DNA of 64,000 bases from the NCBI RefSeq assembly GCF_001625215.2, contig NC_030385.2, forward strand, positions 7,991,135-8,055,134, in the 5' to 3' direction. The notes under the pieces are model-generated. The model was given only the letters and a program-made list of their open reading frames with translations. It was not told the DNA's origin and ran no database searches. This document shows, one piece after another, positions 54,111 to 64,000 of this stretch (position 1 is the first letter of the stretch; every line of letters starts with the position of its first letter). The position numbers were made by a program, and so were the translations under genes. Origin of the DNA: Daucus carota subsp. sativus. Lineage: Eukaryota; Streptophyta; Magnoliopsida; Apiales; Apiaceae.

Positions 54111-57100
54111 TCTGCTTAGACAAAGGGTTTGAAGTCAATATCATTCTCTGGTTCTAGTTCTTATATGTTCCTGACGGTGAAGTGAAGACTGGGAGAGCTA
54201 TTGTGAAAGGATGTTATTTCTTTGAGTTTCAATCTGAAGTGAAACTTGAGGAAGATTCAGAAGCTCTTAAATGGATCCAGATTGAGTGATTGCACAGCAA
54301 GATGATCTCAATCAGTTTGAAAGCAGATTGTGCGGATTCTAATACCTGACCTAATGACAATTCAGTACTTAGTACTTGTCGGGTATTTAGATTCCAACTG
54401 GATGTTTTTGGCTCTGTTACGAGGGACAAGCCAATTTGGTTGCTTAGAGTTACTTCAAAAGAGAAGGTTATGAAGATGATGGAAATAGAATCTTCAAGTT
54501 CAGGACTCTACATCTTAGAGGACTCAACGACCTTCATGATTAAACTAAAGCACCATTGACGAGACTCGGGTTCAGGATATTACAGTGAGCTAGAAGATGA
54601 AGCTTCATACAACATTTCAAGGACTTTGCAGTTGCAGATCCAACGGAATTTGTATATCTCTTTCTTCATCAGCTCTCATTGAGTTGCTATCCAACACCTG
54701 ATGATCGTCACAGACATGGTATGACTTTTGACTAGCATATTATTTTAATATCTGTTTGCTAGAGTCATATTTGGTATCCAAATTATTACCTCTCATGATA
54801 CAAGGCACACACAATACAACTATCTGTGCTGTGATACCATGATTATATTATATGTGGACTAACGTCACTTGTGCAAGATAATTGCTAAGTGAATGCAGAT
54901 TAGTGATATGATGAGTTTGTTGGAAAGTTGCAATTCTTTCTGGTCTACTAGCTAGTCTAAAGAATGATGGCAATAAAAGGAAGTCAAGGATCTTTTGAAT
55001 ATGCGCAATTTGGAAGATTCTAGATCTGCCAAGACTTATGCCAACAACCACTGGACTTGATCAGTACAAGAGAGGTACATCAACTGAAATGTCAAGTCTA
55101 AGAGGTATTCAACTTATCACTTTACTTAACTGCAAGTAGATCACATACTATATTTTCTATAAGGTATTACTTCTTTCATGAGCATGTCTATCGTATTTCT
55201 TGAATGAATTCATGAGTATTAAATTGTCTATACATAGGATTTGTGAATTTATTTAAAATCCAGTACCTCGTGCTTTTTGCTATTATATGTGATTGCCATG
55301 TTTATTGCTTTGCATGCTTAGATGGTGATTATATGTTTTAGCATGAGTGTTTGTTATTTCAATTATTTAAATTGTGTTGCATGACAATTAAGTGACTTAT
55401 TTGTTCATGGTTTAAATGATTAGGGATGACATGAAGCATGACTTAATTATGTTATTTTTCTTGATCTATACCTCTTTAACAGTTGGTATCTAGTAGAGAA
55501 ATTTATCATAATCTAGTTGCGATATATCTGTATTTGTGAACATACTTAGGATTATTTCCTAGGTTGAATTCATTTTTATAGGTATAAAATCTGAAGCATG
55601 ACTTATTTGTTTCTAGACTTGTGACTTGTATCAGTAATTGGTATGTGGTTAGAATCTAGTTAGAATTTAGTCATGATATACTAGTATTTGTGGAGTTACT
55701 TAGATTCTCACTAGGCTAAATCCATTTATATTAGTGTATATACTTGAAGCATAACTTTTTGTGTTGGATATTTGATGATTTATTAATTGATATTTTGTTT
55801 CATGTCTAACTGCATATAGTTGTGATACTTTTAGTGTTAGTGATATTATTGCATGCTTATATGTAGATCACTAATATTAATTGTTAATATTTTTCTGCGA
55901 GGAGTTGTGTGAGTTCACTTGTGTTTAATGATTATCTGTGTAAGACTCGTGAACTTTTCTTCAACTTTCCCTCGGGCTTGCGTATATCTTTGTATGATTG
56001 TCATGATTTTAGTTGTTATATGCTGATATGATAATTATATGATATTGCGTAGGTAATTATTATTTTATCTTAGTTAAATTGTGATCCATGACAATTATAT
56101 GCTTATTTGTTTCATGATTGACTTTGATAGAATAATAGATGCATGATTAATTCATTTTTGAAATATTTAATTGGTATCTATTTTTGATGCTTTATTGATG
56201 TTTTATTTGTGAATTAATTGTGATGTATTGGCACTGGTGAAATATTGTTGCATATTTCTAAAAAATCACTAGTGCTAATATACTTTAGGTGTTTAATATT
56301 ATGAGTATAAGGGAGACAACAAAATCTTTATTCTGTCTCGTATTTATGTTCTGGGGTGGTGAGTTTCTGTAAAGAAATTTTCTTATCAATTGATTTCAAT
56401 AATTGGTATCCACTACTCTATTTCATAAATATCTCTTAGAATATTTTGCATCCATACATGTAGCGTCCTAAGACGAGACATTGATTATCTTGTATATGTG
56501 TACTTGGTGATCTCTGTCACTTGCAGCGTCTGTTTTGACGATGTGCTAGTATGATGCCTTTTCACTAATTATTGTGGCGAGCGCTTTATACACTGTAGCA
56601 CATAAATTTTTTTTTTTCCTTTTTAAATTGTAGTGAGAAACAGGAGTCTGTGTCTTTTTTAAAGACAAGTTCATTTAAACCTTTTATGCATAGATTCAGA
56701 CTCTCGTACTCAAACCAGTTTTTAATGGAAAGCTTTGATTCTTTCATCGGTTGTGATTGTCACTCTTTATGAAAATCATTTTTACAATCACAACTGATTC
56801 ATTTTTTTCTCAAAAGATTAAATGCAATTGCTTTCATTCAAAATCATAGATTTTCTAAAGTGCATTTATATCTCATTATGTTTTTCGGAACTCTATCAGC
56901 CTCTTGGCTTTCCTAGATAGTCATAAGGTTGAAAACCAACAATCTTTATCCCAGACTATAAAACCAAATTCTAAACACATCCCAACTTTCCCCCTGGAGT
57001 AATAAGGAACTTTTCAAACAAAAAGTCAATGAGGGAGAAACTGTACTTGTTGCAGCAAATAAGGATGTGAGGGATAGTGTACCCACAGCTCTACCTCTCA

Positions 57101-57544
57101 AGAAGAAAAGGTGTTTTTGAACTTGAGGTAACTGTTGCTCATCTGTATTTTCTCAAAAGAATATAGAGCTGAAAAGGCAATGAAACAGTCTCTGGAATCA
57201 TTCTCTCAAAAGGATGAGTCCATTGAAATTCGCTCGTCAGCCAGAGCATCTTGTATTGAGTCAAGCACATCATCAGTAATCACTCTGATGAAGAGCCTAA
57301 ACAAAAATCTTATGGACACAATACAAGAGAGTGCACAGTAAAGTTAAAGGTTTTGTTCCAGAAGCAACTTCTTCATTTACCATTTTACGGTGGATAAGAT
57401 GGTTGATGCCTTTACAGGTGTAAGGAGGAAACGAGGATCTCAATTGCCAAATCTTCAGGATTCTCGTCTCCCTCCCCAGATAAGAACAGATCTGGATCCA
57501 ATCGGAATGGATTTCCTATTTATAGGAGATCGGCAACTCTCTGA

Positions 57545-58177
57545 CTATGAGTCAATTTATTGATGAGTCAGTTGAGGATCGGGGATTTACGAAACCCCAT
57601 TGCACCGCCAGTGACCTCTCTTGAAGGGGCTATGGTGATTTTCTCATGCAGGTACAGAAGACCATACTTTGAGTGCTGAGAGAAACACTGTGAGCCAAAC
57701 ACTGAGAGTTAAACACTTGGTGAGATTCTGAGAAGGACCAGTGAGATATCAGAATGAGAAATATGTGAGCATGAGTGAGTGCAAACACATAGGAAATTGA
57801 GAAGAGTGAAACACTTGTGAGGTACATATTATAATATTTAGTATTGAAAGCTCACAAGTTGTTGAAAGAATTGACGGAAGCAACTACGGTTCATTCCATT
57901 TCATGGTGTGAACTTATGGTTGATGATTCTCATGAATCGAGTGTCTTCACAGACATTGAGGAGGACTTAGGCCTTTGCCATAATTAAGCCTTTGTCTAAC
58001 CTCCCAGAGCAAACAACTCTGGATCCTTAATTGGATAAGCCACTTAGTGGTTGGCAACTTGTGGACCATGATTCGGATTTATCTGATGAGTCTACAGGGA
58101 CTGGGAATTATGAACTCCCATTGCACCACCGGTGACCCCCTTTAAGGGTGGCTAAGGTGATTTTCTTGCAGGTACTC
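57545..58177. repeat. Diverged direct repeat inside the retrotransposon
   Basis: Two copies about 520 bp apart share TGATGAGTC, CCCATTGCACC(G/A)CC(A/G)GTGACC, then AAGGG-GGCTA-GGTGATTTTCT and TGCAGGTAC. The spacing suggests an old tandem duplication of about 0.5 kb. Confidence 0.75.
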
Positions 58178-58569
58178 AGCATTTTGGAAGCTCAGTATTT
58201 GTGTGGAGGGATACACTTACAGAACTCGTGAGTGACACCCTTACCCAAAAAAACCGAGAGAAAATTGAGTGTTGAGTGATACACCTGCAGAACATTTTAG
58301 TGAGACACCCACTAATTACCAAATTTATACCTAAAGAAAAAGTGGATGTTGTTACTGGAATGTCAGTTTTACTCATTACTTTTCCGTTTGGAACCTATTC
58401 TTTCAGTATAGGGACCAACCCAATTAAAGTAAACCCTTCTTCTGAACTCTTTCTTCGACCCCAGCTTTAGTGTTGTTTAGTTCTCTATGGGGAGATTATC
58501 TTTTGGTACAGGAAGTATTGTACACGTTCCTTGACCTATTTGATACCACATATCCTCGGAGGATTCCAC

Positions 58570-58780
58570 AACTAAGGGGGAGAATATATTTAGGGGGAGA
58601 ATATATGAAAGGGGAAAGAAAAAGTAAGTTAGCGTTCTTCTATTGTCTACAACTAAGGGGGAGTAAACTACTCTTTAGTGGTGTACTACTGAGGGGAGAT
58701 TTATCTTTCAACTAAGGAGGAGGATTGATCTTTCATCTAAGGGGAGACAACTACTTATCACTAAGGGGAACCTGATCAAG
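58570..58780 (+). repeat. Cluster of polypurine-tract-like motifs
   Basis: Motifs of type (A)ACTAAGGGGGAG recur: AACTAAGGGGGAGAATATAT, TTAGGGGGAGAATATATG, AACTAAGGGGGAGTAAAC, ACTGAGGGGAGATT, AACTAAGGAGGAGGATTGAT, TCTAAGGGGAGAC and ACTAAGGGGAACC. They resemble the true tract AATAGGGGGAGAT next to the 3' LTR. Repeated polypurine tracts are a known hallmark of Sireviruses. Confidence 0.8.
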
Positions 58781-59125
58781 GTAACGGGAGGAGAAGTATA
58801 AGGTGATACAATTATTCTTCAGTAAGTGGTAGACATGAACTCATTCATTACCACTGAAGAATTCAATGAAGCTGCTGATTGGTCTTTGCATAATGGAATG
58901 TTTTGAATTCTCTTCAAGACAGACTATGAGGATTATCTGGCAGGTAAGCAAGAACCAGAGAAATAAAGGTGATATGCACATCTGTTATTTCTATTCATGA
59001 AATCTGGAAATGTATTATATGATCCAGAAACTTTGTAGCATTATTTACTAGTCCAGGATTTTACTTTTTCTAGTGTTAGTTGAGTTATCCTCCAGAGGAT
59101 TTGCTTGTTATGATTAACAAACAAA

Positions 59126-59136
59126 TAGGGGGAGAT
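59126..59136 (+). promoter_or_regulatory. Polypurine tract of the LTR retrotransposon
   Basis: ATAGGGGGAGA then TTG directly before the TGTAAG of the 3' LTR; primes plus-strand DNA synthesis in such elements. Confidence 0.85.
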
Positions 59137-61184
59137 TGTAAGTCTAAATGTAAAGACAACCCTATCTGTTACATAGGGATGATAACTCAACAATAGAACA
59201 GGACTAGTAAATAACACTACGCCTGCACCGGAATTGGAAGATACGAAGACAAAGGTTGAAGAAGCCATCTACAGTCTTGAAGGAATAAGTTCACTGGAAG
59301 AAGTTCATTAATATGTTCATGCCTCAGTGAAGAATAAAGATTGAAGTATTCAAGATTGTGGAAGCAATGAAGATGTTGTCCAAGTACTCGAAAGATTTCA
59401 GTGCAACCTCTGAAGCAAGATATTTCTATATATCTTGGTTGGTTATTTATAATCAACAAACTGAAGCATAAACTAACCCGGAACCGACTGATCAATGTTT
59501 GCTGACCAAGACGGTACAATGTTTAACTTCAGTGTTAGTCGCTTGTGAACCAGACCAGTGCACTAAGCGTCAGCACGTACGGAGTTTTGCAAAGTATTTA
59601 TCGATCGAAAAATTGATCCAGTCATATCAAGTCATTTGTTCCAAAGCCAAGCCAAGTCAAGCCAAATGCCAGCTATGCCAAAGCTTACTGCTCAAATGCC
59701 ATACGTCAAAGCTTCCACATAAAGCCATATCAGGAAGTGACATTTTATATATGTGTGCACTTATATATTTGTATATGTACAAATATAATTATATATGTAT
59801 ATATGTATATTTAATTAAATATAATATATATAATATATATGTATATATGTTTTTAAACATATGTATATGTATATTTATATGTATATATATTTAAATAAAT
59901 ATATATGTATATAGTATATATATTTATATTTTACATAAACATTTATATATTTAAGTGTATATATATATTATATTATGTGCATAAATATATGTATATTTAT
60001 ATCTATAGGTAATTATATATATCTCTATATATATATTTATATTTATATTTACATATAATTATATGTATATTATATATATTTAAATATATGAGAATATATT
60101 TAAATATATGTATATATATATTACTATATGTTTATATAAATATTATTTATATATATTTATATGTATATCTTTATTTATACATACATTTATATAATATTAT
60201 GAATATAATATAATATATATAATATATGATTTGTGCCAACTCAAGATTTGAGCTAATTTGGCTAAGTAGGGAGAGGAGCAAACTCAAGTCAATCTCAGTC
60301 AAAGGAGTGATAACAAGGGAAGCATTACAATGGTGGAGCAAGTTCATATTTGCCTTAGAATTTCTCTAAGTCACCAAGTACCTCTTGTACACTCTGTGGC
60401 GCAACATTTGACCAAGGCGCAAGGTTTGACCCCGGCGCAACATTTGACCCGGGCGCAACATTTGACCCGGGCGCAAGGTTTGACCCGGGCGCAAGGTTTG
60501 ACCCGGGCGCAACATTTGACCGGTCAAATGTTGCTCCTCTAACCAACAACTCTTGGCACAAACTCCTTGTAACTTAGAATAATTTCTAAGTCACAAACTC
60601 TACAAGGGAAGCACTATATTGGAACAACATTTGACCTGGTCAAATGTTGCTCCTCTAATCAACAGCTGTGGCGCAACTTTGTTTTGGAGTTAGATTTATT
60701 TTGGATATCTGAATCCGTCCAGGACGAACTCAATCCGTCCAGGACGAACTCGTTAACCATGGTTAGTTTATGAAAGCCTATAAATATGTGATTGTGGTTC
60801 TCACAATTTACATCATCCTTCGGGATGGATGGCCAAGTGCTATGCACAAACTCTCTCAAATATACACACACCCTAGCCTAGTTTTGTACCATAAATATTT
60901 GTAGTGGATAGGGCTTGTAATATTTAGAGGAGTGGTCATTGTAGCCAACCTTCGGGTTTGGATTTGTAGCACCTTCGAGGTATTTATCAATATACAGATA
61001 TACCTTGGAAAATATTGTGTATTGGTTTAATATTTTCATATCCTCAGAAACCGACCCAATAAATATCCGGAACACGAAACCCATTACAGAACTGCAATTT
61101 GTTTATCCGCAAGATTCGAAAGAATTTTAAATTGTAGTGAGTATCGTATTCAACCCCCCCTTCTACGATACTTTGGACCTAACA
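59137..61184 (+). repeat. 3' LTR
   Basis: 2048 bp, same start (TGTAAGTCTAAATG) and end (GACCTAACA) as the 5' LTR at a constant offset of 11016; all inspected stretches are identical, including the low-complexity region and the 18-bp array (60399-60534). Confidence 0.95.
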
Positions 61185-61189
61185 AAGTT
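61185..61189. repeat. 5-bp target duplication AAGTT, right copy
   Basis: Pairs with 48116-48120. Confidence 0.9.
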
Positions 61190-63300
61190 GGTCTGTGAGG
61201 TTTTTAATTTTTGGTAAATTTTAAAATTTGTAATTGTTTTAGATGTCTGTTAAGTAAATGTTATGTTTAATATTAATTGGAGTTTTTCTAGTAGTGCTAG
61301 TTGTTTAAAGAATTAATATTGAAGTTTAACTAAACTTTTAAGTTAAATATTTCTAATTCAAATACAATTTATCAATCAATTTTTTGACAATGTGTTGTCT
61401 TCTCGTCTTTTTACACTATGCTGCAACATGGACAAAGTTTAACTGAGCTTTTAATTTAAATAATTTTAATTCAAAATTAATTTGTTATCAATATTTTCTA
61501 ACAATGTATTGTGTTGTCATTTCTTTATCATGTGTTGTAACATGGACAATTGTTTGTACGGTCTTTAATATTTAGTAAAATATAAATTTTCTTAAGTTAT
61601 AATTATTTTAGATTTCTAATAAGTAAATGTTATATCTAACATCAGTTGCAATTCTTCTATTCTAGTTGTGGTTGTTTGATAAATTAATACAAAAGTCTGA
61701 CTGATCTTTTAAGTAAAATAACTTTAATTCAAAAATATTTATTTTATTTTTTTTATAATATGTTGTGTTTCAGTCTTCTTGATAATGTGTTGGTAGTGTT
61801 ACGACACTGTTACCACCATTTTTTCATATTTATCGCCCTCTTGTAAAAGATAGGCCGATAAAGGTTGAAATAAATTCTGTATTAATGTGATTAGTTGATA
61901 ATATAAATATGGAATCCTTATTCTTTTGAATTCTAAAACGTGATAGGTATTTTATATAATTGTTTCGTAGATTAAATTTTTTGGTTTTTATAAATGAAAA
62001 TAAATAATTTTGTTGGCCATGTAATTTTATTAGCCGTATAATTATTATATTACAAAATTTTAGCCAATATACAAGTATAGTAGTATGATAATAATTATTA
62101 TTAAAAAAATTCGTCACCAAATTTTGATAATTGGATATTTGGTATTTCTCCCACAGAAGGGGTTCCACTCAATAAGAATATAGATACATATAGTAATATT
62201 TTAAATAAAAATAAATAATATATATTTGTTTCTTTCATGATTTCAGTGTTACACAGTATTGAAATCAATGAGAGTACATCCCTGAATTTAATTAATTTAA
62301 AAGTTTTAAATATATATAAAAACTTGATTCTGATTCGACCCCCAAAATCACCGTAAATCTGCTGGATTTAAAATTAATTTTAGACTCATAAATATTTGAA
62401 CTTGCGGTCCCTCAGTTTAGATTTACATGTCCATTTTTAAGAAAAAAAAATTTGTTTCACTTTAGTTATCCATTTCAACCTTTAATGAAAAATTATAACT
62501 CCAAAGTTAATTCTACTTCTCATGCTCTCTCCTTCATCTTTTATATGTTCATTTTGAAAAAAACGCGCATACCAAAATTTTAAAACAAAAGCTAGCCTTT
62601 TCAGTTTTTCACAAGTGCTTCTGATTTTTGGCACAAACGGATCAAAAAAAGTAGAAACCAATTTTTTATCGAAAGAAACACCAGAAGTGTCAATAGCCAA
62701 ACAAGCACAATGTCTTGAAAACGTGAATTCAACCAAATTTTAAATAAGTCAAGATTTGAAAATAAAAATTGTAATTATGGAGATAGATTTGAAAAGCTAT
62801 CATTAAATTTGTTTTAAAAATATAAATGGACATGGTTTCAAAAAAAAGTATAAATGGACATGTAAGTAGAGACAAAATTTACTTTGAAAATAAATAGGTA
62901 AAAAGGACGGAGAAAATATCTATTATTTATATTTCTCAGATCAATCTCATTTCATATATTATGTTTTTTGCAAGTGAACATCTAGCCTGAAACGGAGAGA
63001 GAATTTGAATTTAGATAAAACGGATCTGACCCGACCCGTTGGCGTCGAGAGCATTATGTGTCCGAACAGAAACACTGGTATACTCGCATCACATGCCTCT
63101 TAATATTCTCGTGAGCTGCTATAATCTGGAATATCTTGGAATGTCATTCTCTCTCACCTCCCAAACAAAAAGCAAGAAAATACGGAATATATGTTTCTTT
63201 ACTTTTCCTCTTTATACAACCAATTAAACAAATAAATAACTAAACAAATGAAAATAATAATAAAATAATTGTACCTGCCAAGTACGCCTACCTGTACGTC
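61190..63300. other. Spacer between retrotransposon and SAUR gene
   Basis: 61190-61810 consists of degenerate direct repeats with a period near 355 bp (GTAAATGTTATGTTTAATAT and GTAAATGTTATATCTAACAT at the same phase). 62500-62710 is a likely degenerate copy of the MITE at 41988. No gene is supported. Confidence 0.5.
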
Positions 63301-63308
63301 CCACCTCT

Positions 63309-63316
63309 CTATAAAT
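63309..63316 (+). promoter_or_regulatory. TATA box of the SAUR gene
   Basis: CTATAAAT about 95 bp before the start codon; it is followed by a pyrimidine-rich leader with (TC)n runs at about 63330-63380. Confidence 0.65.
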
Positions 63317-63410
63317 TACTCCTCTCACCCCTCACTCTCTCTCCCTATCTCTCTCTATCTCTCTCCTCCTCTTTCTCTCTGTACACACACCTCTTCTCTC
63401 AGTTCTCATC

Positions 63411-63800
63411 ATGAAGAAGTTAATTCGCCGCCTCTCCCGAGTCGCCGACTCATCACAGTACACTCTCCTCCGCTCCTCGACTCGTCCGCTCAGCTCAAAC
63501 TCGTTCCGGTCACTGAAGCTCCGGCGATCCAACACCGTTCCGGTCGGTCACCTCCCTGTCTACGTCGGCGACGAAATGGAGCGGTTCATCGTGTCCGCCG
63601 AGCTGATAAATCACCCGATCTTCATCCAATTGCTCAACAAATCGGCGCAAGAGTACGGTTACGAGCAGAAAGGCGTGCTTCGGATCCCCTGCGACGTCGT
63701 CGACTTCGAGAAGGTTCTACAAGCCTTGAAACTCGGGGAGATTTCAATTGATGTGCAGGATCTGATTAATTCCATCTCCGATGAGTTTGATTTTTCGTAG
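63411..63800 (+). CDS. SAUR auxin-responsive protein
   Basis: Intronless 129-residue SMALL AUXIN UP RNA protein. SAURs inhibit PP2C.D phosphatases, keep plasma-membrane H+-ATPases active and so promote cell expansion. The SAUR domain covers about 43-108: VPVGHLPVYVG (43-53), ERFIVSAELINHPIF (57-71), LLNKSAQEYGY and the KGVLRIPCD block (87-95). The N-terminus KKLIRRLSRVADSS resembles the SAUR41/71-type subgroup (from memory). Length and lack of introns are typical. GC-rich coding sequence stands out against the AT-rich surroundings. A longer overlapping frame at 63269-63751 is a shadow. Not part of the P450 cluster. Confidence 0.94.
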   Translation: MKKLIRRLSRVADSSQYTLLRSSTRPLSSNSFRSLKLRRSNTVPVGHLPVYVGDEMERFIVSAELINHPIFIQLLNKSAQEYGYEQKGVLRIPCDVVDFEKVLQALKLGEISIDVQDLINSISDEFDFS

Positions 63801-64000
63801 CTGGTATGAATTTTCAGCATGTTAGAGATGGAGATTAGGTAGATGAGTAGATCGTGATGTTATGAGTAGATCGAGATGTGATTTGTATATATCGTGTGTT
63901 GCTTTTGATGTCGAAAGAGTTAAATTAGGGTTTGTTTTTGTGTTGTTTACACTTTACAGTGTAGTGAGAGCCTTTTGAGGGATCTTATGTGTATTCTCTC
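63801..64000 (+). other. SAUR 3' flank
   Basis: Probable 3' UTR, with a partial duplicated word ATGAGTAGATCG (63842 and 63861). SAUR mRNAs often carry a DST instability element downstream; I cannot identify one with confidence. Confidence 0.5.

Larger units (their letters stand above)
54111..59125 (+). other. Long 3' non-coding interior of the retrotransposon
   Basis: About 5 kb between pol remnants and 3' LTR. 54.7-56.6 kb is AT-rich. 57135-57341 has a 68-codon frame with a charged, serine-rich sequence that could be an env-like or gag relic, unproven. A direct repeat of about 100 bp occurs at 57545-57655 and 58060-58177. Polypurine-like motifs cluster at 58570-58780. Confidence 0.55.
48121..61184 (+). 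mobile_element. Young Ty1/copia (Sirevirus-like) LTR retrotransposon, 13.06 kb
   Basis: Complete structure: 5' LTR (48121-50168), primer-binding site, 8.97 kb interior, polypurine tract, 3' LTR (59137-61184), 5-bp target duplication. Both LTRs are 2048 bp and every stretch I compared is identical at a constant offset of 11016, so insertion was very recent. The interior holds only decayed gag, integrase and RNase H pieces in copia order, full of stops, with no reverse transcriptase found. It should therefore have moved with enzymes from a relative. The tRNA-Met PBS, repeated polypurine motifs before the 3' LTR, LTR palindromes and large size point to the Sirevirus branch. No host gene is disrupted. 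Confidence 0.95.

Noticed and set aside
63269-63751. 160-codon open frame overlapping the SAUR gene
   Set aside because: It covers the pyrimidine-rich leader and a second frame of the SAUR coding region; its sequence is low complexity. The SAUR frame has the conserved domain.

Overview
The window looks like nuclear DNA of a dicot plant: AT-rich spacers full of plant transposons (hAT, Harbinger-, Stowaway- and Mutator-type MITEs, LINE remnants, a Sirevirus-type copia element), TATA-box promoters, and plant-specific families (LBD, SAUR, class III chitinase, CYP96). I lean to an asterid such as Apiaceae, but nothing in the sequence proves the species.

Layout. 1-709: 3' part (intron, last exon) of an LBD transcription factor gene. 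0.7-6.3 kb: non-coding, with a TRIM/LTR remnant, short tandem repeats and a long-TIR MITE. 6.5-40.8 kb: a cluster of intronless CYP96-type cytochrome P450 genes, all on the + strand, with eight intact genes (6488, 14554, 17218, 21189, 25255, 28495, 33407, 39303) and two pseudogenes (23420, 35080). Two almost identical class III (GH18) chitinase genes sit inside it, head to head as a large inverted repeat (8553-9449 minus, 13148-14044 plus). Their 3.7 kb spacer holds a three-level nest of transposons, one of which carries a fragment of a UGT85-like glucosyltransferase gene, and beside it a hAT element with a transposase remnant. 41-48 kb: P450-free, with MITEs, a hAT element, tandem repeats and LINE debris. 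48121-61184: a complete, very young 13.06 kb LTR retrotransposon with 2048-bp LTRs that match wherever compared and a 5-bp target duplication, but broken gag-pol. 61.2-63.3 kb: AT-rich spacer. 63411-63800: a SAUR auxin-responsive gene.

The P450 cluster grew in at least three ways: a unit of about 2.63 kb made genes 2, 3 and 4; a two-gene block of about 6 kb was duplicated (28.45-35.05 and 35.05-40.94 kb), giving one good copy (gene 8) and one pseudogene that lost its promoter at the breakpoint; and a copy of the gene 5 region decayed to the fragment at 23.4 kb. Because the copies are paralogous, several transposon insertions have a readable empty site in the sister copy. The best-known CYP96 enzyme hydroxylates long-chain alkanes in wax synthesis; the three sequence subgroups here (genes 1-5, 6, 7-8) differ in the oxygen-activating I-helix motif and may act on different substrates. 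The chitinases are secreted defence-type hydrolases; a functional link with the P450s is not shown by the sequence.
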